NCBI RefSeq assembly: GCF_002933465.1 | Contig: NZ_PSZE01000008.1 | Coordinates: 230,112-294,111, forward strand | Origin: Nocardia nova | Lineage (GTDB): Bacteria > Actinomycetota > Actinomycetes > Mycobacteriales > Mycobacteriaceae | DNA length: 64,000 nt | Direction of reading: 5' to 3' | Part shown: piece by piece, positions 1 through 6,877 of the stretch | How positions within the stretch are numbered: position 1 is the first letter of the stretch | Layout of the letters: every line of letters begins with the position of its first letter | Notes under the pieces: generated by a model | Seen by the model: only the letters and a program-made list of their open reading frames with translations | The model's database searches: none | Told to the model about the DNA's origin: nothing | Translations under genes and position numbers: made by a program

Positions 1-329
1 ACGAAGCGACCCAGCACGTGCGCGAGGTGTTCGACGGACTGGATGTGAGCTTCGAGCGGACCGACGGTGCGCCCGGCGCGCTGCCGGGTCTGTCGGCTCC
101 GGCCGCGAAGAACCTGGTGGAGCGCGTCCACTCTCACGGCGGCGGCGGGGTGCGCGCGAAATACGGCTGGACCGATGTGTCGCGATTCGCCGCGCGTGGC
201 ATCCCGGCGGTCAACTTCGGACCCGGCGACCCCAATCTGGCGCACAAAGTGGACGAGCGCGTACCCACCCGCCAGATCACCGTCGTCACCGAGATCCTGC
301 GCAACTACCTGACCGGTCACCAGGGCTGA
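1..329 (+). CDS. dapE: Succinyl-diaminopimelate desuccinylase, C-terminal part
   Basis: The last 108 or so codons of an M20-family metallopeptidase; the N terminus lies left of the window. The visible end carries the typical M20 tail: a conserved HSHGGGG-like stretch near residue 43 of the visible part, then [20 protein letters not shown], where the glycine-rich segment and the late His help form the metal and substrate site. DapE removes succinate from N-succinyl-LL-diaminopimelate in lysine and peptidoglycan precursor synthesis in the cytoplasm. Identity rests on this tail and on the following gene order (LOG, fadD6, folP2, gpgS), which is that of the mycobacterial dapE locus. Another M20 peptidase is possible from the fragment alone but unlikely here. 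Confidence 0.85.
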   Translation, partial: EATQHVREVFDGLDVSFERTDGAPGALPGLSAPAAKNLVERVHSHGGGGVRAKYGWTDVSRFAARGIPAVNFGPGDPNLAHKVDERVPTRQITVVTEILRNYLTGHQG

Positions 330-334
330 ACCGG

Positions 335-340
335 TAGGTT
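335..340 (+). promoter_or_regulatory. -10 hexamer TAGGTT of a leaderless promoter
   Basis: TAGGTT lies exactly 7 bases before the ATG at 348 and no Shine-Dalgarno sequence is present. This is the TANNNT-N7-start arrangement of leaderless actinobacterial mRNAs. It lies six bases after the dapE stop codon, so the LOG pair appears to have its own promoter. Confidence 0.55.
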
Positions 341-347
341 CGGTCCC

Positions 348-1151
348 ATGTCCACTGCGTCCGAGCCGGCACCGACCAGATCACCGAAGTCCACTCCGAA
401 GTTCAGGGGCCCGATCATGTTGCGCCGGGCCCGCAAACAGGGCACCGGAACCACCGATCAGCATCTGCTCGACGGCCGCGGACCCACCGACTGGGTGCAC
501 ACCGACCCGTGGCGAGTGCTCCGAATCCAGAGCGAATTCGTGGAGGGCTTCGGCGCACTCGCCGAAATACCCAGGGCCGTCGCGGTTTTCGGTTCGGCGC
601 GCACCCCCGTGGACACGCCCGAATACGAGGCGGCGCGGGCCATCGGCGCAGCCCTGGCCGAGGCCGGTTTCGCGGTGATCACCGGCGGCGGCCCCGGAGT
701 GATGGAGGCGGCCAATCGCGGCGCCTGTGAGGCGGGCGGATTCTCCGTGGGCCTCGGCATCGAACTGCCGATGGAACAGGGGCTCAACGAGTGGGTCGAT
801 CTCGGCATCAACTTCCGCTACTTCTTCGCCCGCAAGACGATGTTCGTCAAGTACTCCCAGGCGTTCATCTGCCTCCCCGGCGGCTTCGGCACCCTGGACG
901 AGATGTTCGAGGCGCTCACGCTGGTGCAGACCCACAAGATCACCCGCTTCCCGGTCATCCTGTTCGGCAGCCGGTACTGGGCGGGGCTGGTCGACTGGAT
1001 GCGGGATTCGCCGGCCGGCGCGGGCAAGATCTCGCCCGGTGATCTGGAACTGCTGCACGTGACCGACAGTGTGGAGGAGCTGGTCGACATCGTGCTGCAG
1101 GCCGCCGCGCGCCGCGGCGAAGAGTCCACGGGAACGGAGGGGCAGTGGTGA
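348..1151 (+). CDS. LOG-family (TIGR00730) Rossmann-fold protein, long form
   Basis: A 267-residue protein of the lysine-decarboxylase-like/LOG superfamily, whose studied members are nucleoside-5-monophosphate phosphoribohydrolases. Visible signatures are the nucleotide-binding GGGPGVMEAANRGA around residues 125-138 and PGGFGTLDEMFEAL near 177-190, which matches the family PGGxGTxxE motif. It has an N-terminal extension of roughly 75 residues compared with short LOG proteins, and the region before PGG reads FFARKTMFVKYSQA instead of the MHERK-like motif of true cytokinin-activating LOGs, so the substrate may differ. The next gene is a short LOG paralogue whose start overlaps this stop. Start chosen from the leaderless promoter motif just upstream. 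Confidence 0.8.
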   Translation: MSTASEPAPTRSPKSTPKFRGPIMLRRARKQGTGTTDQHLLDGRGPTDWVHTDPWRVLRIQSEFVEGFGALAEIPRAVAVFGSARTPVDTPEYEAARAIGAALAEAGFAVITGGGPGVMEAANRGACEAGGFSVGLGIELPMEQGLNEWVDLGINFRYFFARKTMFVKYSQAFICLPGGFGTLDEMFEALTLVQTHKITRFPVILFGSRYWAGLVDWMRDSPAGAGKISPGDLELLHVTDSVEELVDIVLQAAARRGEESTGTEGQW

Positions 1152-1711
1152 GCGGGCAGCCGTACGCGGTGTGTGTCTACTGTTCGGCCAGCGCCGCGGA
1201 TCCCGGCGCGCTGCAGCTGGCCGCCGATGTGGGCAGTGAAATCGCCCGGCGCGGTTGGCAACTGGTCTCCGGCGGCGGACATGTGTCGATGATGGGTGCG
1301 GTGGCGGTGGCCGCGCGCGCCGGAGGCGCCCGCACCACGGGCGTGATCCCGAAACGCCTGGTGCATCAGGAAGTCGCCGATGTGGACAGCGACGAGTTGA
1401 TCGTCACCGACACCATGCGCGAGCGCAAACAGATCATGGAGGATCGCGCCGACGCCTTCCTGACCCTGCCGGGCGGAATCGGCACGCTGGAGGAATTCTT
1501 CGAGGCGTGGACCGGCGGATACCTGGGACTGCATGGCAAGCCACTGGTGGTGCTGGATCCGTACGGCCACTACCGCGGGCTGTTCGCGTGGCTGGACGAA
1601 CTGAGCGCGGCCGGATTCATCGGGCGGCCCGCACTGGATCGGATTACCGTGACCGCGGATGTGGCATCCGCATTCCGAGCCCTGACCGCGCCGCGCATCG
1701 GCACCGCCTGA
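1148..1711 (+). CDS. log: Cytokinin riboside 5'-monophosphate phosphoribohydrolase (LOG)
   Basis: A 187-residue LOG protein, the same length as the mycobacterial homologue Rv1205. It has the complete active-site pattern: SGGGHVSMMGA for the phosphate, MRERKQIMEDRADAF with the catalytic Arg, and PGGIGTLEEFFEAWT. The family hydrolyses N6-substituted AMP to free cytokinin and ribose phosphate. In M. tuberculosis Rv1205 is a proteasome substrate whose accumulation yields toxic aldehydes. GTG at 1148 is preferred over GTG at 1145: GGAGG at 1136-1140 is 7 bases away, and the start overlaps the previous stop as GTGA, implying translational coupling with the longer LOG paralogue. Confidence 0.85.
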   Translation: MSGQPYAVCVYCSASAADPGALQLAADVGSEIARRGWQLVSGGGHVSMMGAVAVAARAGGARTTGVIPKRLVHQEVADVDSDELIVTDTMRERKQIMEDRADAFLTLPGGIGTLEEFFEAWTGGYLGLHGKPLVVLDPYGHYRGLFAWLDELSAAGFIGRPALDRITVTADVASAFRALTAPRIGTA

Positions 1712-1752
1712 GCGATTCGACACCGCTCGACCGGAACCCGTTGGAGGAGAAT

Positions 1753-3522
1753 GTGAGCACCGAGGTCCGACACACGATCAGTCTCTGGGATCTGGTGCGC
1801 AGGCTGCCCGCGATGGTGGTGGAGACGCCGAGCATGCTGCGCGGGGCCATCGGCATGCTGGTGCGCTCCGAGAACAAATCCTCGGTCGGGCTGTACTTCC
1901 AGAAGGCGGCACGGCGATATCCCGATCGGCCGTTCCTGCGCTTCGAGGGCCGCGAATACACCTACGGTGAGGCCAATACCGAGGTGAACTGCTTCGCGCA
2001 GGTGCTGGCGCAGCGCGGTGTGCGCCGCGGCGACGTGGTGGGCGTGCTGATGACCAACCGCCCCGAGACGCTGTTCGTGGTCCTGGCGACGGTGAAGCTG
2101 GGCGCGACCGTCGGGTTGCTCAATCACAATCAGCGCGAACAGGTGCTCGCCCACAGCTTCGGCCTGCTCGACAGCACGGTCAACGTGGTCGGCGAGGAAT
2201 GCGAGGACGCGGTGCGCTCGCTGCCCGAGCCGCCGCCGAATCTGCTGTATTCCGAGGAACTGCGGGAACTGGCCCGCGACGCCGATCCGGCGGACCCGCA
2301 GGTGTGCGCCGACATCCGTGCCCGCGAGCGCGCGTTCCTGATCTTCACCTCCGGCACGACGGGCTTGCCGAAGGCCAGCGTGATGACCCACCTGCGCTGG
2401 ACGAAGAGTATGGCCGGGCTGGGCGGTCTGGGCATCCGCCTGCGTGGTGGTGACACCATGTACTGCTGCCTGCCGCTGTATCACAACAACGCCATGACCG
2501 TCGCGCTCGGCGCGGTGCTCGGCTCGCGGGCCACGTTGGCGCTGGGACGCAAATTCTCGGTGTCGAACTTCTGGAACGAGGTCATCGCGACCAGGTCGAC
2601 GGCCTTCATCTACATCGGCGAGCTCTGCCGCTACCTGCTCAACCAGCCGGAATCGCCTCGCGAACACGAACATTCGGTGCGGCTTGCCGTCGGCAACGGC
2701 CTGCGCCCGGAGTTGTGGGACGAATTCCGGCGGCGCTTCGGCATCGGCCGGGTGGTGGAGTTCTACGGCGCGAGTGAGGGGAATATCGCCTTCATCAACG
2801 CCTTCGGCGTGGACCGCACTGCCGGATTCGGGCCGCTGCCCTACGCCGTGGTGGAATTCGACGAGGAGACCGGTAAGGCGCGGCGATACCCCGACGGGCG
2901 ACTGCGCAAGGTTGCCTCCGGTGGTGTGGGCCTGCTCCTGGCGAAGGTCACCGACCGTTCTCCGTTCGACGGGTACACCGACAAGTCGGCGACCGAATCG
3001 AAGTTGGTGCGCAACGCATTCGACGACGGCGACTGCTGGTTCGACACCGGAGATCTTGTGCGCGACCAGCATTGGCGCCACATCGCCTTCGTCGACCGTC
3101 TCGGCGACACCTACCGCTGGAAGGGGGAGAACGTCGCGACCACCGAAGTCGAGGGCGCCTTCGACGGTGCGCCCGGTATCACCGAGGCGGTGGTGTACGG
3201 GGTGGACGTGCCCGGAGCCGACGGCAAGGCGGGAATGGCCGCGGTAACCCTCGCCGCCGGCGCCGCCTTCGACGGCTCCGGCCTGGCCGCCCAGCTCTAC
3301 GACCGCCTGCCCGGGTATGCGGTGCCGCTGTTCGTCCGCGTGGTGCCCGAACTGGAGACCACGTCGACCTTCAAGAGCCGCAAGGTGGATCTGCGCAAGC
3401 AGGGATTCACCCCTGACGATTCGACCGAGGTCTATGCGCTGAAGGGCCGCGACCCGGGATATGTGCCGTTCTACCCGAGCTATCCCGACGAGGTGGCGGC
3501 CGGTACCGCACCCCGGGGTTAG
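1753..3522 (+). CDS. fadD6: Long-chain acyl-CoA synthetase, FadD6/FATP type
   Basis: A 589-residue adenylate-forming enzyme that activates long or very-long-chain fatty acids with ATP and CoA. Motifs seen are the P-loop FTSGTTGLPKAS near residue 198, EFYGASEGN (the A5 motif as in FATP/SLC27-type synthetases), and FDTGDLVRD before the C-terminal lid domain. The family usual length is about 600. The GTG at 1753 follows GGAGGAG at 1743-1749, although the open frame runs further upstream through the LOG gene. It sits 41 bases after log. The order log-fadD6-folP2-gpgS is the same as in mycobacteria. Acts at the cytoplasmic face of the membrane; FATP-like members couple uptake with activation. Confidence 0.85.
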   Translation: MSTEVRHTISLWDLVRRLPAMVVETPSMLRGAIGMLVRSENKSSVGLYFQKAARRYPDRPFLRFEGREYTYGEANTEVNCFAQVLAQRGVRRGDVVGVLMTNRPETLFVVLATVKLGATVGLLNHNQREQVLAHSFGLLDSTVNVVGEECEDAVRSLPEPPPNLLYSEELRELARDADPADPQVCADIRARERAFLIFTSGTTGLPKASVMTHLRWTKSMAGLGGLGIRLRGGDTMYCCLPLYHNNAMTVALGAVLGSRATLALGRKFSVSNFWNEVIATRSTAFIYIGELCRYLLNQPESPREHEHSVRLAVGNGLRPELWDEFRRRFGIGRVVEFYGASEGNIAFINAFGVDRTAGFGPLPYAVVEFDEETGKARRYPDGRLRKVASGGVGLLLAKVTDRSPFDGYTDKSATESKLVRNAFDDGDCWFDTGDLVRDQHWRHIAFVDRLGDTYRWKGENVATTEVEGAFDGAPGITEAVVYGVDVPGADGKAGMAAVTLAAGAAFDGSGLAAQLYDRLPGYAVPLFVRVVPELETTSTFKSRKVDLRKQGFTPDDSTEVYALKGRDPGYVPFYPSYPDEVAAGTAPRG

Positions 3523-3554
3523 GTCGTGGCCGAGGGCGCCGCCGGCCCGGCAAC

Positions 3555-3560
3555 TAGAAT
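3555..3560 (+). promoter_or_regulatory. -10 hexamer TAGAAT, leaderless promoter of folP2
   Basis: TAGAAT followed by exactly 7 bases and ATG at 3568. It decides the folP2 start and shows that folP2-gpgS can be transcribed independently of fadD6. Confidence 0.6.
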
Positions 3561-3567
3561 CACCGCC

Positions 3568-4446
3568 ATGAGTTCTGCGTCACCGCTGTCCACCCTGTGC
3601 GGTAAGCCGGTGGCGACGGATCGGGCGCTGGTGATGGCGATCGTCAACCGAACCCCCGATTCCTTCTACGACCAGGGTGCCACTTTCTCCGACGACGCCG
3701 CGATGGCCGCGGTGGCCCGCGCCGTGTCCGAGGGGGCGGATCTGGTCGACATCGGCGGGGTCAAGGCCGGGCCGGGGGACGAGGTCGACGCCGCGGAGGA
3801 GGCGCGGCGCGTGGTGCCGTTCGTGGCGGCCATCCGCGCGCGCTATCCGGACCTGTTGATCAGTGTGGACACCTGGCGCAGCGAGGTGGCGCGGGCGGCG
3901 GTGGCCGAGGGAGCGGATCTGATCAACGACACCTGGGCCGGGGCGGACCCACAGCTCGCGGGCGTGGCCGCCGAACTGGGCGTGGGGATCGTGTGCAGCC
4001 ATACCGGCGGCGCTCGGCCACGTACCCGGCCGCATCGGGTCCGGTACGCCGATGTGGTGTCCGAGGTCACCGATACCTTGGTCCGGGCCGCCGAGGCGGC
4101 GCGCGCGGCAGGGGTCGCCGCGGATGCGATTCTCATCGATCCGACCCACGATTTCGGGAAAAACACCTATCACGGGCTCGAACTGTTGCGGGCCGTGGAC
4201 ATTCTTGTAAATACCGGATGGCCGGTCTTGATGGCGCTGAGTAATAAGGATTTCATCGGAGAGACTCTTGGTGTCGGACTTTCCGAGCGATTGGAGGGGA
4301 CATTGGCGGCAACCGCGTGGGCGGCCGCGGCCGGCGCCCGGGTCTTCCGAGTTCACGAGGTCGCCGCAACCCGGCGAGTAGTGGACATGATCGCGGCGAT
4401 TCAGGGCATCCGGCCCCCCGCACGAACCTTGCGAGGTCTGGTATGA
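3568..4446 (+). CDS. folP2: Dihydropteroate synthase homologue FolP2
   Basis: A 292-residue TIM-barrel protein of the DHPS family. Typical DHPS stretches are present: MAIVNRTPDSFYDQG, ISVDTWRSEVA, LINDTWAG, ILIDPTHDFGKNTYHG and the C-terminal RVHEV. The strand-2 loop that in true DHPS reads GGESTRPG is GGVKAGPG here, so the Ser/Thr-Arg pair that contacts pABA and sulfa drugs is missing. The mycobacterial FolP2 paralogue shares this feature and is reported to lack DHPS activity, so a role in folate synthesis is doubtful. The stop overlaps the gpgS ATG by four bases, and the fixed partnership with gpgS suggests a function linked to methylglucose lipopolysaccharide or central metabolism. An upstream GTG at 3526 is possible but the leaderless motif favours 3568. 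Confidence 0.85.
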   Translation: MSSASPLSTLCGKPVATDRALVMAIVNRTPDSFYDQGATFSDDAAMAAVARAVSEGADLVDIGGVKAGPGDEVDAAEEARRVVPFVAAIRARYPDLLISVDTWRSEVARAAVAEGADLINDTWAGADPQLAGVAAELGVGIVCSHTGGARPRTRPHRVRYADVVSEVTDTLVRAAEAARAAGVAADAILIDPTHDFGKNTYHGLELLRAVDILVNTGWPVLMALSNKDFIGETLGVGLSERLEGTLAATAWAAAAGARVFRVHEVAATRRVVDMIAAIQGIRPPARTLRGLV

Positions 4447-5366
4447 CGTTCGATTGGACTGCCACGAATACGTGGGACCGACCACAGTGGGCGATCGACG
4501 AATTGGTCGACGCGAAGGACGGGCGCACCGTTTCGGTGGTGTTGCCCGCATTGAACGAGGAACGCACGGTCGCCGATGTGGTGGCCAGTATCCGGCCGTT
4601 GCTCGGCACGCTGGTCGACGAATTGGTGGTGCTGGATTCCGGTTCCGTGGACGCGACGGCCGAGCGGGCCCGGGCGGCGGGGGCGCAGGTGGTCACCCGC
4701 GAGCAGGCCGTGCCCGAACTGGAGCCGGTGCCCGGCAAGGGCGAGGTGCTCTGGCGTTCGCTGGCCGCGACCTCCGGTGACCTGGTGGCGTTCGTCGATT
4801 CGGACCTGATCGATCCGGATCCGATGTTCGTGCCGAAACTGCTGGGTCCGCTGCTGACCGTGGACGGTATGCATCTGGTGAAGGCCTACTACCGGCGTCC
4901 GCTGCGCCAGGGTGCGGCGGTGGAGCAGCACGGTGGCGGCCGGGTGACCGAACTGGTGGCGCGGCCGCTGCTGGCGGCGTTGCGCCCGGATCTGTCGAAG
5001 GTGTTGCAGCCCTTGGGCGGTGAGTACGCGGGAACGCGCGAACTGTTGACCGCGGTGCCGTTCGCCCCGGGCTACGGCGTGGAGATCGGTCTGCTGCTGG
5101 ACACATTCGACATGCTGGGCCTGTCGGCGATCGGTCAGGTGAATCTGGGCGTGCGCACGCATCGCAATCGTCCGCTGTCCGATCTGGGCGTCATGAGCCG
5201 ACAGATTCTCGGAACCGTTCTGGGACGCAGCGGAATTCGTGACTCCGGTGCGGCATTGACGCAATTCCCGTTGGTCGGGGAGGAATTCACGGCGCTGACC
5301 ACCGATGTGCACCTCGAAGATCGGCCGCCGATGAACACTCTGCGCCCCGAAGAGGTTGCCGCCTGA
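4443..5366 (+). CDS. gpgS: Glucosyl-3-phosphoglycerate synthase
   Basis: A 307-residue GT-A-fold glycosyltransferase (family GT81) that transfers glucose from NDP-glucose to 3-phosphoglycerate, the first step of the methylglucose lipopolysaccharides that regulate fatty-acid synthesis in mycobacteria and nocardiae. Seen: the N-terminal nucleotide-binding VSVVLPALNEERTV, the metal-binding FVDSDLIDPDP (DxD-like) at about residue 117, GGEYAGTRELL for the acceptor loop, and the late VRTHRNRPL that positions the metal His. Usual length is about 320. ATGA overlap with folP2 indicates coupling. The downstream neighbour differs from mycobacteria: an inversion breakpoint follows this gene. Confidence 0.93.
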   Translation: MTFDWTATNTWDRPQWAIDELVDAKDGRTVSVVLPALNEERTVADVVASIRPLLGTLVDELVVLDSGSVDATAERARAAGAQVVTREQAVPELEPVPGKGEVLWRSLAATSGDLVAFVDSDLIDPDPMFVPKLLGPLLTVDGMHLVKAYYRRPLRQGAAVEQHGGGRVTELVARPLLAALRPDLSKVLQPLGGEYAGTRELLTAVPFAPGYGVEIGLLLDTFDMLGLSAIGQVNLGVRTHRNRPLSDLGVMSRQILGTVLGRSGIRDSGAALTQFPLVGEEFTALTTDVHLEDRPPMNTLRPEEVAA

Positions 5367-5424
5367 ACCCCGCTGCGAGCCGGTAATCCTGAAACCTCGC
5401 GGCGGCGGAGCCGACGCCGGAGAC

Positions 5425-6261
5425 TCAGCGTTCGTGGCGGTAGATCGGGGTCAAGAGATCCACTTCGATCGGTTCGCCGGTGTGGCGGTCGTAGCGGACG
5501 CCGACCACGGTTGAGAAGGCGCGGGTGTCGGCGCGTTCGTGCAGGGTCGCCAGCCGCGTCCCGAGAAGCCGTATCGCGCCCAGCGATCCGGGCGGATGCA
5601 GTCCGTCGATGACGAGAATGGTTCCGTGGCCGTCGGGGCGGGGCAGGCGCGCCAGATAGGCGATGTCGTAGGGCTCGGTGCCGCCCGGGCGGTAGATCCG
5701 CCGGGCGGCCCGGTCCTCGATCGCGCGGCGGACCCGCCCGGCCCGGGCCAGAGTCCGGCGCAGCCGCGGGTCGGCCGCCACCAGATAGCGCAGGCTGGGC
5801 GACAATTCGGGGCCGCCGAGTACGATCAGGCCCTCGCGGTCGAGATTCAGGGGACGTCCGGGGAGGAATCGTTCGACCGTGACGGTGAATCCCAGCTGTC
5901 GCAACAGTTCTGCCAGCCGGTGCGGGGCGGCAGCGTCCGGCGCGCCGATCAGCGGCGTGGCGCGTGTGACCGCGCGGAGGTCCGGGGTGAGCACGGTGAG
6001 CGGGCCGTGCCCGAAGAACAGCCCCTCCGGTACCGGGCCCTGGGTGCTGACCTGGTGAATCCGGGCGCGTGAAAGTCCTGCTGCCGCACCGATCCTGGCG
6101 AAGGTCCAGCCCTCGGCATGCAACTCCCTGATCACCGCTCGGCGGATGCGGGTGAGCTCGTTGATGGTCTGCTGGGCCGCCGCGACCCCTTCGGTGGCAG
6201 CTTTGAGGCGTTCGACCTTGTCCTCGATCGCGAACACCCGTGCCACCTCGTCGGCTGACAT
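5425..6261 (-). CDS. HTH protein with an unassigned C-terminal domain
   Basis: A 278-residue protein. Residues 10-75 look like a short helical segment followed by a sigma-4-like or homeodomain-like helix-turn-helix (GWTFARIGAAAGLSRARIHQV), suggesting DNA binding. The C-terminal 200 residues form a separate domain that I cannot place. It has a nucleotide-fold look, with VLGGPELSPSLRYLV, YDIAYLARLPRPDG, ILVIDGLHPPGSLGA and a closing VDLLTPIYRH. Proteins of this shape occur in other actinomycetes, but I do not recognise a function. It lies convergent to gpgS at the left edge of a block inverted relative to M. tuberculosis. TAGACT lies 6 bases before the ATG, so it is probably leaderless. Confidence 0.6.
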   Translation of the reverse strand: MSADEVARVFAIEDKVERLKAATEGVAAAQQTINELTRIRRAVIRELHAEGWTFARIGAAAGLSRARIHQVSTQGPVPEGLFFGHGPLTVLTPDLRAVTRATPLIGAPDAAAPHRLAELLRQLGFTVTVERFLPGRPLNLDREGLIVLGGPELSPSLRYLVAADPRLRRTLARAGRVRRAIEDRAARRIYRPGGTEPYDIAYLARLPRPDGHGTILVIDGLHPPGSLGAIRLLGTRLATLHERADTRAFSTVVGVRYDRHTGEPIEVDLLTPIYRHER

Positions 6262-6267
6262 GTGCGA

Positions 6268-6273
6268 AGTCTA
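6268..6273 (-). promoter_or_regulatory. -10 hexamer TAGACT before the HTH gene
   Basis: TAGACT on the minus strand with 6 bases to the ATG at 6261; no Shine-Dalgarno. Leaderless type. Confidence 0.45.
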
Positions 6274-6400
6274 GATAGCTCGACACCCGGATGTGTCTAG
6301 TCCGGTTGACGAATCCGCCGCAGGGGCCGAATCCATCGAGCGCACCGGGCATTTGGGCCGGACCGGACGGTCCGTAATGGGTGCTATCAGTGCTTTTCGA

Positions 6401-6865
6401 TCAGGTGGCGTCGAAATCGATCGGCGGTTTTTCGTTGCGGTCGAGCGGTTTCGGCGGCTCGGGCACCGAATAGTTGGGTGGGGTCACAGAATTCGGCGAT
6501 CCGGTCTGTGAGGTGCCGGAATCGCCGGACGAGCCGTTGCCCGGACTCGCGGCCCCGAAGGTGCCGGTGAACAGCGAATCGTCACCGTCGAACAGGTGCT
6601 TGGTGACCATCGACCGCGGCGTCATACCGCGCAGACCTTCGAGTGGTTTGCGCAGTTCGTTGAGCTCTTCGAGCGGCTTGCGCAGCTCGTCGAGCTCGGG
6701 TCCCAGATCGTTGCGCAGCTGGCTGGTGGCGCCGGAGGCGTAGTCGCGGACCTGACGCAGACTCTGCGCGGTCCAGCGAATCGCCCCCGGCAGCCGTTCC
6801 GGGCCGAGAATCACCAGCGCGGCGACCACCAGGATCACCATCTCGGGCCAGCCGATATTGAACAT
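6401..6865 (-). CDS. tatB: Sec-independent translocase component TatB
   Basis: A 154-residue TatB. The N terminus [20 protein letters not shown] is the membrane segment with the diagnostic Glu, followed by [16 protein letters not shown] (FGPxxLP-type hinge and amphipathic helix) and a long acidic helix with the repeated [19 protein letters not shown]. The tail is Pro/Ser/Gly-rich and disordered. TatB works with TatA and TatC to export folded proteins carrying twin-arginine signals. It closes the sigE-rseA-htrA-tatB set, as in mycobacteria. It has its own -10-like TAGCCT that begins with the stop codon of htrA. Confidence 0.93.
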   Translation of the reverse strand: MFNIGWPEMVILVVAALVILGPERLPGAIRWTAQSLRQVRDYASGATSQLRNDLGPELDELRKPLEELNELRKPLEGLRGMTPRSMVTKHLFDGDDSLFTGTFGAASPGNGSSGDSGTSQTGSPNSVTPPNYSVPEPPKPLDRNEKPPIDFDAT

Positions 6866-6871
6866 AAGACC

Positions 6872-6877
6872 AGGCTA
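6872..6877 (-). promoter_or_regulatory. -10 hexamer TAGCCT overlapping the htrA stop
   Basis: On the minus strand TAGCCT ends 6 bases before the tatB ATG. Its first three bases are the TAG stop of htrA, so tatB can be transcribed separately and without a leader from inside the operon. Confidence 0.5.

Noticed and set aside
1255..1752. N-terminal extension of FadD6 over the log gene
   Set aside because: The frame is open, but GTG 1753 has a strong ribosome-binding site and begins the family sequence; the extension is a shadow of log.
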